Program-made: the position numbers and the translations under genes | The notes under the pieces: generated by a model | Databases searched by the model: none | Seen by the model: the letters and a program-made list of their open reading frames with translations, nothing else | What the model was told of the DNA's origin: nothing | DNA from: Lachnospiraceae bacterium | Lineage (GTDB): Bacteria > Bacillota > Clostridia > Lachnospirales > Lachnospiraceae | Direction: 5' to 3' | Assembly (NCBI GenBank): GCA_022845955.1 | Contig: AP025576.1 | Coordinates: 6,510,001-6,574,000, forward strand | Length of the DNA stretch: 64,000 bases | Shown here: positions 49,391-58,565 of the stretch, piece by piece | Numbering within the stretch: the first letter of the stretch is position 1 | Layout of the letters: every line of letters starts with the position of its first letter

Positions 49391-52300
49391 TTACAGCTTC
49401 CTCAGTTCCTCCACAAGAAGCCCCATATCCAGCGGCTTCACCAAATACCCCGTCATCCCCGCCTCCTTTGCCAGAATACGATCCTCGTCAAAGGCATTGG
49501 CTGTCATAGCCAATACAGGTATTGTCCGCGCATCCTTTTTTTCCGACGCCCGGATGGCCCTGGAAGCTTCCAGGCCATTCATCACAGGCATGCGGATATC
49601 CATCAGCACCGCGGAATAATAGCCTTCCGGCATCTCCCGGTACCTATCCACGGCCTCCCTGCCATTTTCTGCCGAATCCACCGTCAGCCCGTACATTTCC
49701 AGGAGGGATTTGGCAATTTCCAGGTTCAGCTGGTTGTCCTCCACCAGAAGGATGCGCTTTCCGTGAAAATTCGACGGCACCTCCTGCTTTTGTTTCTCAC
49801 TGCTGTTCCCGGGAAATCCCTCCAGATGGGAAAAAGTATTATAAATCGTTGTCTTAAACAAAGGCTTGGAAATGAAGTAATTGGCTCCCGCACGGCACGC
49901 TTCTTCTTCAATACAGCTCCAGTCATAGGCGGAAATAATAATTATGGTCGTATCCGGGCCGGTAAGCTTACGGATCTGCCGGGTGGTTTCCACCCCGTCC
50001 ATATCCGGCATAATCCAGTCAATCATGGCGATATCATAAGGCTGCCCGTCCTCCATCGCCTTCTTTACTTCCCGTACCGCGGTCCTGCCGGAATCCACCC
50101 ACAGGGACCAGCCGCCGATTTCACCCAGGATTTCGGAAACCTGTTCCCCTACCATCTCGTCATCATCCACAATCAGCACCCGAAGGCCCTTCAGCAGCTC
50201 CCTGGACTTTCTCCTCTGCTCCGCATCCTCGTCATCATCGATCACCCCCAGCGGCAGAAGGACAGTGAAAATACTCCCTTCCTCCTTCCGGCTCCGGACT
50301 TCGATCCTTCCTCCCATAAGCTGCACCAGATTATATACGATGGAAAGACCCAGGCCGCTTCCCACATTATTCCGGGCCATTTCCGAGGATTCCTGCTCAA
50401 ATGGCTGGAACAGACGGCTTTTAAATGCCTCCGACATACCGATTCCCGTATCCGATACCTGCATACGCAGGTATGCGAAGCCGTTCGTCCTTTTTTCTTC
50501 CTGTATCTGTACCTCCACACGTCCCCCGGCCGGCGTAAACTTTACCGCATTAGAAAGAAGGTTCATAACGATCTGCTTCAGCCGCAGCTCATCCCCGATA
50601 TAATAATGCTCTATCGGATCCTTATAATGCAGCTCAAAATCCAGGCCCTGGTTGACTGCCTGGGGATAAATAATCGAGACAATCTCCTCTATAAACTCCA
50701 CAAAATCAAACTTCTTCCGGGAAATCGTCATTTTCCCTGTTTCGATTTTGGACATGTCCAGAATATCATTGATAAGAGAAAGCAAATAACGGGAAGACGC
50801 ATCGATTTTGTGGAAACAGTCCTGGATCCGGGAAGGATCGTCTTTTTTCAGCTGGCCGATTGTGGACATACCGATAATGGCGTTCATGGGTGTGCGGATA
50901 TCATGGCTCATGCGGGACAGGAAATCCGATTTCGCTTCATTGGCCGCCCTTGCCGCCGCCAGCGCATCCCTCAGAAGCTGCTCCTGACGCGCCTTCTCCG
51001 CTCTCTGGGCATCCAGAAGCTTGACAAGCTCAATGGCGAGAACCTCTTCTCCCACCGGATTATCCACATAAATAATCTGAATGGAAAGCCAATGGTATTC
51101 CCCGTCCGTACCCTTTGCCCGTACTTCCATATACAATTCCCGTTCCCCGTCCCGGAAACGTGCGATAATGGATTTCCGGTCATAGAAGGCGGCAAAATCT
51201 TCCCGGTAGGAAGGATAAACCTCAGAAAGGAATTGCGCCGCCAGTTCATCAAACACCCCTTTTCTGTTCCGGAGAAAGCATTCCTGCTCTTCAATAAAGC
51301 AATCATAGGTATTCCGGGTCAGATTAATACTCATTATCATGGGATAAGCCGTACAGGTGGCCGCGCGCAGGGACTGGTTCTCAATCAGCCGCTGCCGTTC
51401 CTGAAGAAGCTGAAGCTTTTTGATTTCCGTAATATCGGTGAACAATGCCTGGATGATCTCGATTCCGTCTGCATTCACCAGCCTCTCCATAATCACATTA
51501 ATCCAGACGGCCGTACCGTCTGTCCGCCTGCTCTCCCTGGTATAATTCACCGTGCCCGACATGGGATGGAGCTGCTCTATCATGCCCTTTACCCGGTTCC
51601 GGTCCTCCGCCAGGACAAGCTCCAGGGGCGAGCTTATATGACTGCGGAAATCCGCCTCAGAGGAATACCCGTAAAACTCCCACACCATCCGGTTCAGGCT
51701 CACAATGGTATGAGGCAGATCCGTTGTAAACTGGAGGATGCCGCAGGGCATGGAATTATAGAGCTGAGTCAGGAACCTGGCCTGCCTGCCCACTTCCTGG
51801 TTCACTGCGTCCATTTCCATCTGCCTCTGCTTACGTTCGGTAATATCTGAAATAAAACAGTAAATCGCTTCCTGCCCGTCCAGATCCAGCACCTTTTTCC
51901 CAATATCCGATACCCAGAAAACGCTGCCGTCCTTACGTATCACCCGGTACTCCAGACTGTAGGAATCCCCCTGATCCAGTTTTTGGCTTATGTTTTCCCA
52001 TACCGTATCATAATCCTCTTCAAGGATATAACCATGCCCGGATTTGCCGGTAAGCCGTTCAAATTCATCCGGTCCTCCATATCCCAGGAGATAACAAAGG
52101 GATTCACTTATCCATTTTGCGGTGAAATTATACTCCGCACCGCATATCAGCATTCCCCCCGGAAGCTGGGAAAGCATCAGTTCAATCTGGCGATCCCTCT
52201 GCTCCAGTATCCGGCTCAGCCTCTCAAATGCTTCTCTGCCCGCCTGGGCAGGGAATAATTCATCCTCCTGAATATCCGAGTAATCCACCGAATTATGTAT

Positions 52301-52675
52301 ATGCTTCGTCCGCAGCCCTTCTTCTGTCCGTTCAAAAATAAAGGTAATCCGCTGATGCGTCCTGAAATACAATCCGGTTTCCTTCTTCGGCTGGATCCAG
52401 CTGTCCCCCTCACACAAAAAGAATTTTTCCCCCAGCCTTCGGGTTTCATATCTTTCCTCAGTCATGTCACAGGGAGCAAGATCCCCTTTCCCTTCCCGGA
52501 AACAGGCCGCCACAGCCTCCTTTCCCTCTGCCTTCTGCTTTTCCCCGGCCCCCAGCCAGACAATATCCTCAGCAAAGGTGGAAATCAGGAATTCCACATC
52601 CGATTCACAAAAATAACTCCGCAGAATTCCGTCCGCAAAAGCTTCTATTTCCTTAAGCTCTTCATCCATTCCCAT
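49391..52675 (-). CDS. Soluble hybrid histidine kinase: NTF2-like, PAS domains, HisKA, HATPase, two receivers
   Basis: About 1094 aa from the ATG at 52675 (an ATG two codons later is equally possible). It starts with an NTF2/SnoaL-like domain (about 1-130), then PAS domains (about 160-285, 300-420, and probably 430-555), HisKA with SRMSHDIRTPMNAIIGMS (about 600), HATPase with NLLSNAVKFTPAGG and DTGIGM, then receivers with IAMIDWIMPDMDG and AVLMDIRMPVMNG. There is no membrane segment, HPt or DNA-binding domain, so signals are cytoplasmic and output must pass to another protein. No partner gene is adjacent. Confidence 0.92.
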   Translation of the reverse strand: MGMDEELKEIEAFADGILRSYFCESDVEFLISTFAEDIVWLGAGEKQKAEGKEAVAACFREGKGDLAPCDMTEERYETRRLGEKFFLCEGDSWIQPKKETGLYFRTHQRITFIFERTEEGLRTKHIHNSVDYSDIQEDELFPAQAGREAFERLSRILEQRDRQIELMLSQLPGGMLICGAEYNFTAKWISESLCYLLGYGGPDEFERLTGKSGHGYILEEDYDTVWENISQKLDQGDSYSLEYRVIRKDGSVFWVSDIGKKVLDLDGQEAIYCFISDITERKQRQMEMDAVNQEVGRQARFLTQLYNSMPCGILQFTTDLPHTIVSLNRMVWEFYGYSSEADFRSHISSPLELVLAEDRNRVKGMIEQLHPMSGTVNYTRESRRTDGTAVWINVIMERLVNADGIEIIQALFTDITEIKKLQLLQERQRLIENQSLRAATCTAYPMIMSINLTRNTYDCFIEEQECFLRNRKGVFDELAAQFLSEVYPSYREDFAAFYDRKSIIARFRDGERELYMEVRAKGTDGEYHWLSIQIIYVDNPVGEEVLAIELVKLLDAQRAEKARQEQLLRDALAAARAANEAKSDFLSRMSHDIRTPMNAIIGMSTIGQLKKDDPSRIQDCFHKIDASSRYLLSLINDILDMSKIETGKMTISRKKFDFVEFIEEIVSIIYPQAVNQGLDFELHYKDPIEHYYIGDELRLKQIVMNLLSNAVKFTPAGGRVEVQIQEEKRTNGFAYLRMQVSDTGIGMSEAFKSRLFQPFEQESSEMARNNVGSGLGLSIVYNLVQLMGGRIEVRSRKEEGSIFTVLLPLGVIDDDEDAEQRRKSRELLKGLRVLIVDDDEMVGEQVSEILGEIGGWSLWVDSGRTAVREVKKAMEDGQPYDIAMIDWIMPDMDGVETTRQIRKLTGPDTTIIIISAYDWSCIEEEACRAGANYFISKPLFKTTIYNTFSHLEGFPGNSSEKQKQEVPSNFHGKRILLVEDNQLNLEIAKSLLEMYGLTVDSAENGREAVDRYREMPEGYYSAVLMDIRMPVMNGLEASRAIRASEKKDARTIPVLAMTANAFDEDRILAKEAGMTGYLVKPLDMGLLVEELRKL

Positions 52676-52756
52676 GCCGCCTTTCATACCTCCGTTTGTC
52701 TATTGTTTCCAGTATAACAAAATCCCGCCCTGTCGTCATCCGGTTTTTAGCCCTTC

Positions 52757-52824
52757 CCGCAAAATATAACAGTTCGGGGAGGCCGCAGGGCACAAAGGGC
52801 TGTCTGAACTGTTATATTTTGCGG
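52757..52824. repeat. 19-bp perfect inverted repeat with 30-nt loop
   Basis: CCGCAAAATATAACAGTTC (52757-52775) and its exact reverse complement (52806-52824) flank a GC-rich loop. It lies between the divergent kinase and cls genes. The inner ends carry ATAACAGTTC, close to the dispersed GTAACNRTTCAG motif. There is no T run for a classic terminator, and it is close upstream of the cls promoter. Confidence 0.85.
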
Positions 52825-52854
52825 CCTGTTTTCCCAGTTCCTTTATGGGATAAA

Positions 52855-52883
52855 TAGACATTTTCGGCACAAGCGGTTATAAT
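52855..52883 (+). promoter_or_regulatory. Predicted cls promoter
   Basis: TAGACA (52855-52860), 17-base spacer, TATAAT (52878-52883), the same boxes as the atp promoter. Confidence 0.8.
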
Positions 52884-52939
52884 AAAATAATTCTATATAC
52901 AATTGGCTCTTCCAATAAGATAAAACCGGGGGGAATACT

Positions 52940-54472
52940 ATGAGGAATATTCTGAAGGTCATATTCGGACGTGTTTTGTTTACCGTCCTCTGTCTGCTCA
53001 TCCAGCTTGCCTGGCTCATTGCGCTCGTCTGGAAGCTGAACCAGTACTATGTATGGTTTGCATCCGTCATTGAAATTATCGGACTTATCGTTGTTCTGCG
53101 GATCAATGCCAAAAGTGAATTTTCCGCAGCCAGGCTTGTATGGACCATCGTAATCCTCGCCCTCCCCCTGTTCGGCATTATCCTGTATCTGATGTTTGGC
53201 CGGACAGGCATTACCAAAAGAACGAAAGTCTATTATGAAAAGGTGGCAGGAAAATACAGTCCCGAACTGAAACAGGATGAGCATATATTCCGGAGTCTCC
53301 GGGAAGAAAATATATACATCCATAACCAGGAAGCCTATATCCGCCGTTCCAGCGGCTATCCCGTATACCGCAACACACAAACCGTATACTATCCCCAGGC
53401 GGAACCGGCCCTGGAGGCGCTCCTGAAAGATCTGGAAAATGCCAGGGAGTTTATTTTCATGGAATATTTCGCGGTGGAGGATTCGGAAGCCTTCCGCCGG
53501 ATCGAAAAAGTCCTTCTGCAAAAAGTTTCCGAAGGCGTGGAGGTACGTTTTATATATGATGACTTTGGAAGCATCGGTTATGTAAAACCGGAATTCATGC
53601 GCCGCCTGAACCAGCAGGGAATCCAGTGCCGCATTTTCAACCCCCTCGTCCCTTTCCTTTACATTTTCATGAACCACAGGGATCACCGCAAGATAACCGT
53701 TATCGATAATCGTATCAGCTTCTCCGGAGGCTTTAATCTGGCGGACGAATATTTTAATATCACCCATCCCTACGGACACTGGAAGGATACCGGCATCCGC
53801 CTGGAAGGCGATGCGGTGAAAAGCCATACCATCATGTTTCTGGAAATGTGGAATTTCATCCGGGACACCGATATCTCCTGTGAAAAGTACCTGACCGGGA
53901 ATACCGCCTTCCCAAGCCCCCAAAAGGGCTATATCCAGCCTTATTCCGACACACCCCTGGACAATGTGACACTCGGCGAAAACGTGTATATGAATATACT
54001 TAAGAACGCCTCCCGATATGTGTATATTACCACCCCCTATCTTATTATCGACAATGAAATGCAGAAGGAATTGTGCATGGCGGCGGAAAGAGGTATTGAT
54101 GTGCGCATTATTACTCCCGGCATCCCGGACAAAAAGCTCGTTTTCCTGCTCACCCAATCCTATTATGCCGCCCTGATCCGTTCCGGGGTCCGTATTTATG
54201 AATATACTCCGGGGTTTATCCACGCAAAAGGCTATCTCTGTGACGATCAGGTCGCCGTCGTGGGCACCATCAACATGGACTACCGCTCCCTCTACCTGCA
54301 TTTTGAATGCGGGGTATACCTCTATGGCTGCGATGCCATTCAGGACATAAAAAAGGATTTTACCGAAACCTTCCCCGTATGCCGGGAAATCGGACTGGAC
54401 TACTGCAGGAAACGCTCCGTTTTCATCCGCTGCTTCCAATGTATCCTGCGATTATTCGCCCCTCTTCTGTAA
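52940..54472 (+). CDS. cls: Cardiolipin synthase (phospholipase D family)
   Basis: 510 aa. Two N-terminal membrane helices (about 8-30 and 35-58, a third near 68) are followed by two PLD domains with HxKxxxxD motifs: HRKITVID (about residue 250) and HAKGYLCD (about 430). It condenses phosphatidylglycerol into cardiolipin at the membrane. The ATG follows a GGGGGG-containing binding site. Single gene with its own promoter. Confidence 0.95.
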   Translation: MRNILKVIFGRVLFTVLCLLIQLAWLIALVWKLNQYYVWFASVIEIIGLIVVLRINAKSEFSAARLVWTIVILALPLFGIILYLMFGRTGITKRTKVYYEKVAGKYSPELKQDEHIFRSLREENIYIHNQEAYIRRSSGYPVYRNTQTVYYPQAEPALEALLKDLENAREFIFMEYFAVEDSEAFRRIEKVLLQKVSEGVEVRFIYDDFGSIGYVKPEFMRRLNQQGIQCRIFNPLVPFLYIFMNHRDHRKITVIDNRISFSGGFNLADEYFNITHPYGHWKDTGIRLEGDAVKSHTIMFLEMWNFIRDTDISCEKYLTGNTAFPSPQKGYIQPYSDTPLDNVTLGENVYMNILKNASRYVYITTPYLIIDNEMQKELCMAAERGIDVRIITPGIPDKKLVFLLTQSYYAALIRSGVRIYEYTPGFIHAKGYLCDDQVAVVGTINMDYRSLYLHFECGVYLYGCDAIQDIKKDFTETFPVCREIGLDYCRKRSVFIRCFQCILRLFAPLL

Positions 54473-54530
54473 ACAATGGATCCCCTGAACCGGAAACCAT
54501 CCTAATGCGCGTGCGCCCGCCGGGCGTACA

Positions 54531-54561
54531 GAAAACAGGCGGACTGTTCTTGTCCGCCTGT
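54531..54561. terminator. Terminator between cls and the corrinoid-protein gene
   Basis: ACAGGCGGAC (54535-54544) pairs perfectly with GTCCGCCTGT (54552-54561). The minus strand continues TTTTCTG, so it best serves the corrinoid gene and may also stop cls transcripts. Confidence 0.75.
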
Positions 54562-54633
54562 CTGCCCTTTCCCATATTTTCTTACGATCCGCACGGTAAA
54601 TACGCTTGCCTGCTGAATAGTTACCATCCTGTC

Positions 54634-55281
54634 TCAGTTATCAGGTTTTTCTTCTACCGCGGCTTTTGCCACCTCCGCTGCCGTGGCGGCGTCCGGCGTA
54701 TAATAATCCGCGCCGATATGGCTGGCAAAACTTTTGTTCACCGGCGCGCCCCCCACCATAACAATATACTTATCCCGCAGCCCCCGCTCTTTCAGCTTAT
54801 CGATGCATTCCTCCATAGCGTTCATCGTCGTGGTAAGCAGCGCCGACATACAGATCACATCCGCATCCGTTTCCTCCGCTTTCGAAATAAAGGCATCCGC
54901 ATCTGCATCCACGCCCACATCGATCACCTCAAACCCGGCTCCCCTTAGCATCATAGCCACCAGATTCTTGCCGATATCATGCAGATCGCCTTTTACCGTC
55001 CCCACAACCGCCTTTCCCACCGGCTCATTCCCCATTTCCACCAGCTTCGGCTCTATTATGGTAAGTCCCGCATTCATAGCTCTCGCCGCAACCAGAACCT
55101 CCGGAACAAATATCTCGTCATTCTTAAATTTCGTGCCAACCAGCATCATGCCGTCAACCAGGCCGTCATTCAGGATTTCTTTTGCATCCATCCCCTCTTC
55201 CAGCGCCTGTATCACCAAATCCTTTACAATCCTGGCTTTCCCCTTCTGCAAGAATTCCGAAATTTCCGCTGCTGTTACCAT
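54634..55281 (-). CDS. Orphan methyltransferase corrinoid protein
   Basis: 215 aa. A helical cap (about 1-85, KDLVIQALEEGMDAKEILNDGLVDGM) precedes the B12-binding Rossmann domain with the DxHxxG motif in GTVKGDLHDIGKNLV, then GFEVIDVGVDADADAF and VMVGGAPVNKSFASHIGADYY. Such proteins (MtbC/MttC/MtaC type) carry methyl groups between a substrate-specific methyltransferase and tetrahydrofolate. No methyltransferase or activase lies nearby. The ATG at 55281 has AGGAG 8 bases upstream. Confidence 0.93.
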   Translation of the reverse strand: MVTAAEISEFLQKGKARIVKDLVIQALEEGMDAKEILNDGLVDGMMLVGTKFKNDEIFVPEVLVAARAMNAGLTIIEPKLVEMGNEPVGKAVVGTVKGDLHDIGKNLVAMMLRGAGFEVIDVGVDADADAFISKAEETDADVICMSALLTTTMNAMEECIDKLKERGLRDKYIVMVGGAPVNKSFASHIGADYYTPDAATAAEVAKAAVEEKPDN

Positions 55282-55442
55282 ACTTCCCACTCCTCTTGGC
55301 TTTTATGGATATTATCTTTCCCGGGCCTGAACGCCGTTCCGCCGTCCCATCATACTTTTAGCAGATATACTCCGTTCCTTTTATTTACTATATCCCATGC
55401 GCCAAATAAAAACTGGTAAAATTTAAAGATTATTAGGAATTC

Positions 55443-55988
55443 TTATGCCCCTTCCCGTAATGCTTTTATCTGCATTTTTATCTTTTTAGCAGCCCATTCA
55501 TAATGGCTGGATGTGGCGGAAATACAGTAGGAACCCATATTTGTGGTTCCTGTCCAGGAGAAATGCTTCTTTTCAAACAATTCTTCGTTTGAATATTCCG
55601 CAATCATATCCATCACTTTCCCATGGCTGTCCCGTAGCAGTTTTTCTGCTTCTTCATACGTAGTGGCCTGATGTTTTTTCCAGAACCCCACATTCATCTG
55701 CCCATAGGTTTTCCAATTATATGGTTCAGGCAAAAATGGTTTCATCTGGCCGTTCCGGTTCGCTTCCACCCAATCCAGCAGCAGCTGGTGCCACTCATAG
55801 AGATGAATATAGACGTCGCGCAGATTATTGTCACGCGTCCAGTGCGCTTCCTTCATTTTACTGCTCTTTTCAAAACAGAAGGCCGCCCTTTTTTCCTCCT
55901 CTGTCATGGAATCCGCCAATTCCCACATGTTATCAAATTGTTCCTTTGCCGAACTGATTAAATCCTGCTTTGTTGCCGCTCTGCCCAT
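55443..55988 (-). CDS. ClbS/DfsB family (DUF1706) four-helix protein
   Basis: 181 aa. MGRAATKQDLISSAKEQFDNMW, WTRDNNLRDVYIHLYEWHQLLLDWV and TYEEAEKLLRDSHGKVMDMI, ending with GSYCISATSSHYEWAAKKIK, fit the DUF1706 DinB-like fold. ClbS protects against the genotoxin colibactin; most relatives have unknown roles. It is a single gene behind a palindromic operator-like site. Confidence 0.88.
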   Translation of the reverse strand: MGRAATKQDLISSAKEQFDNMWELADSMTEEEKRAAFCFEKSSKMKEAHWTRDNNLRDVYIHLYEWHQLLLDWVEANRNGQMKPFLPEPYNWKTYGQMNVGFWKKHQATTYEEAEKLLRDSHGKVMDMIAEYSNEELFEKKHFSWTGTTNMGSYCISATSSHYEWAAKKIKMQIKALREGA

Positions 55989-56041
55989 CCTGCTTGTCCT
56001 CCATTCATTTCCTTTACTGTACCGTTATCATACCATACATA

Positions 56042-56073
56042 AGATGACAACAGTATGTCATCTTTTGTCATCT
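56042..56073 (-). promoter_or_regulatory. Three-half-site operator candidate before the ClbS-like gene
   Basis: AGATGACA (56042-56049) and TGTCATCT (56056-56063) form an inverted repeat with a 6-bp spacer; a third TGTCATCT (56066-56073) repeats the second exactly 10 bp on. The cluster overlaps a possible promoter (TATGAT about 15 bases downstream on the minus strand). Confidence 0.6.
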
Positions 56074-56147
56074 GAATAATTATATATGATACGTTCAGCA
56101 AGGGACACCAGATAAGCGGCCTGCGCACCAAGAACAAAGGTACCTAT

Positions 56148-57083
56148 TTATTTTTTTATACTTTCCTGCCATGCCATCTCCACAGGCCCTGCAACTGCTC
56201 CTGCGAAAGTCAGCCTCCTCTTTGCTTCCTGATACACCTCATCCGGCAGTTTTCCCTTTTCCGCCATCCGGACATTCCTCCTTAAATGATCTATGTTCTT
56301 TGTACCGGCAAGCACACATGCCAGCCCCGGGTGGCTGAGGGAATAACGGATCAGGAAGTCATTCTCACTTTCCCCTTCTTCACACAGCTCAGAAAGCCGT
56401 GCCGCGGCAAGCTTAGCCGGATAAGAATCATCGTACCGCTTCAGGATGCCTCTGGCAACGATTCCGGTGCCGTAACGGTCACAGGCCTCCTGAATCACAT
56501 TTTCGCTCAGCCTGGTAAGCCCTCCGTAAACAAGCTGTATAACTTCTATCCGCGGATCGGAAGCAAAGGGCAGTATGGAATGATATCCATAGCCTGCAGG
56601 AAAACCATACATACCGGGACCCTTATTGCATACGGTAAGCCCCAGATGCAGCGCTTTGCCCGAACGGCGGATTTCTTCCAGGACCTCCATGGTTTCTTCC
56701 CATTTTCCCTCCGGGAAATCAGCGGGGATGACACCGTGAAGCTGAAGGATATCCACGTGATCCGTTTTCAGAAGGCGCAGGCTTTCATCAATATTACCCA
56801 TGATGGTTTCCCTGTCAAAAGAATAAAGCGGACCTCTTCCCGTCATGTTGTCACCGCATTTGGTAGCCAGCACGTATTCCTCTCTGCGTCCTGCAATCGC
56901 CTTGCCGATAAAATATTCACTCTTGGCATATTCCGGTGAGGTATCCACGTAAGTAATACCCTGTTCCAGAACTTCGTTAAGGAGACGGACCGCACTTTTT
57001 TCATCCAGGTACAGCAGCTCCATTCCCCCGAACCCCAGTGCTGTGATTTCACAGCCGGTTTTTCCGAATTTTCTTATTTCCAT
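56148..57083 (-). CDS. Aldo/keto reductase
   Basis: 311 aa from the ATG at 57083 (GGGAGG just upstream). MMEIRKFGKTGCEITALGFGG, YVDTSPEYAKSEYFIGKAI (catalytic Asp/Tyr), LATKCGDNM (Lys) and DILQLHGV (His) form the tetrad, and VLAGTKNIDHLRRNV is the cofactor-binding end. It is an NAD(P)H-dependent oxidoreductase of unknown substrate. As the last gene of the beta-mannosidase operon it may reduce or oxidise a released sugar. Confidence 0.9.
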   Translation of the reverse strand: MEIRKFGKTGCEITALGFGGMELLYLDEKSAVRLLNEVLEQGITYVDTSPEYAKSEYFIGKAIAGRREEYVLATKCGDNMTGRGPLYSFDRETIMGNIDESLRLLKTDHVDILQLHGVIPADFPEGKWEETMEVLEEIRRSGKALHLGLTVCNKGPGMYGFPAGYGYHSILPFASDPRIEVIQLVYGGLTRLSENVIQEACDRYGTGIVARGILKRYDDSYPAKLAAARLSELCEEGESENDFLIRYSLSHPGLACVLAGTKNIDHLRRNVRMAEKGKLPDEVYQEAKRRLTFAGAVAGPVEMAWQESIKK

Positions 57084-57144
57084 CATTCCTCCCATCTGCA
57101 CGCTTCCTGCACGCCTGTGGCTGAAGCCGAAGCTTATCAGCCCG

Positions 57145-58524
57145 TCACTTATTGTTGTCAATCACCTGCTGGCACTGCTGGGCTGCCGTCTCCAGCGCTT
57201 TATCAAAAGGAATCTCACCCATAACCGCCTTTTCCGCCTGTGCCTTATAGAGGTTTACGATTTCCCCGGTATAACTGGGGACATATTCCCAGAAATTATT
57301 TTTCAGATCCGGATTGTTCAGGACGGTCAGAAGCTGTTCCTTATCAAATAATTCCGGATTCTCAGCGGTCATCAGATCCACTACATCCCCGATGCCGGTC
57401 TGGTTATTCTTATCCGCAGTAAAGGTAACACCCTTCATGGGGATCCCTTCAGTAGTCAGATAGCGCAGATACTTGTAGGATTCTTCAGCATTCACGGTAG
57501 TGGCACCAATGCAGTAGAAACGGTTGTCCGCATAGGCATATCCGGTACGTCCGTCAGCGGGCATGGGGAAGGATGCATAAGTAGTTGTAAAAGTATGAGG
57601 ATAATTCTCCAGGTCTGCCGTCTGCGGGATGATATTGGTAGCCATCAGAATCATACTGCACTTTCCGCTGAAAAATGCAGTCCTGAAATCCAGGTTGGTG
57701 GCAAGCACCTCAGACAGCGGCATGGCACACTGATCTACCTGCTCCATGCGGTAACGCAATTCCAGGGATTCGCGGAAGGAAGGGTCATCCAGATTCAGGG
57801 TGCCGTCTTTATTCAGATACGGATTGCCGTCCAGCCTGTTGTAGGCGGTAAGTACATTATAATGATCATAGGTATAGAACATGGCACCGTAATGCTTATC
57901 CGGACCTTCCCCCCAGGTCAGCTTCCGGGCATATTCTTCGAAGTCCTCCCAGGTCCAGTTCAGGGAAGGAACCTCCAGTCCCGCCTTTTCCAGATCATCC
58001 TTGTTTATCCAGATTACATACTCCTTGACATCTCCCGGAAGGCCGTACACCTTTCCGTCCTCCACAGAAGAATCTATGGTATACAGATCCGTTACGGAAG
58101 AAACCCCTTCCGCCTTTATGAAATCATCCATAGGATAGAATTCCCCCTGGGCAGCTCTGGATGCATAATCAAACTTTACATTAAAGAAACAGATGTCAAG
58201 CTGTTCCCCGGAAAGGATTGTCGTGTCAACCTTGGTGTAGTAGTCCGCTCCGGGAACATCCACAATTTCAATCTGTACATGAGGATTTCTTCTGGTATAC
58301 TCTGCGTTAATCTCGTTCAGCTTTTCTGTCAGAGTCGGTTCATTGTTAAAAAATCTCAGGGTAATTGTCTCCGGTTCCCCATTTTCTGCCGTCTGCATTC
58401 CTGTCTCCGGGGTCTCAACTGCCGGCGCCTCCTGCGCAGTCTCCCCGCCTCTTCCGCAAGCGCACAGTCCTGCCGTGAGCAAAGCTGCCATTGTGATTGA
58501 TAAAAGCTGTTTCCATTTTCTCAT
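57145..58524 (-). CDS. Sugar-binding lipoprotein (family 1)
   Basis: 459 aa. The signal peptide has a lipobox ending in Cys23 (LCAC), then an Ala/Glu/Thr linker and the binding domain starting near TITLRFFNNEPTLTEKLNEINAEYTRR. FPMPADGRTGYAYADNRFYCI and the C-terminal helix are typical of CUT1 receptors. It follows the two permease genes rather than leading the operon. Confidence 0.92.
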   Translation of the reverse strand: MRKWKQLLSITMAALLTAGLCACGRGGETAQEAPAVETPETGMQTAENGEPETITLRFFNNEPTLTEKLNEINAEYTRRNPHVQIEIVDVPGADYYTKVDTTILSGEQLDICFFNVKFDYASRAAQGEFYPMDDFIKAEGVSSVTDLYTIDSSVEDGKVYGLPGDVKEYVIWINKDDLEKAGLEVPSLNWTWEDFEEYARKLTWGEGPDKHYGAMFYTYDHYNVLTAYNRLDGNPYLNKDGTLNLDDPSFRESLELRYRMEQVDQCAMPLSEVLATNLDFRTAFFSGKCSMILMATNIIPQTADLENYPHTFTTTYASFPMPADGRTGYAYADNRFYCIGATTVNAEESYKYLRYLTTEGIPMKGVTFTADKNNQTGIGDVVDLMTAENPELFDKEQLLTVLNNPDLKNNFWEYVPSYTGEIVNLYKAQAEKAVMGEIPFDKALETAAQQCQQVIDNNK

Positions 58525-58565
58525 AAAATGAGCCTCCTTGTATATATATTATTTTATTAAAACCC

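Noticed and set aside
49358..51850. Plus-strand open frame of 830 codons opposite the hybrid kinase
   Set aside because: The kinase on the minus strand has complete, ordered domains. The opposite frame is low-complexity His/Pro/Arg-rich, typical of a codon-bias mirror frame.
52877..54439. Minus-strand open frame of 520 codons opposite cls
   Set aside because: cls has both HKD motifs, a promoter and a binding site; the antisense frame has no recognisable family.
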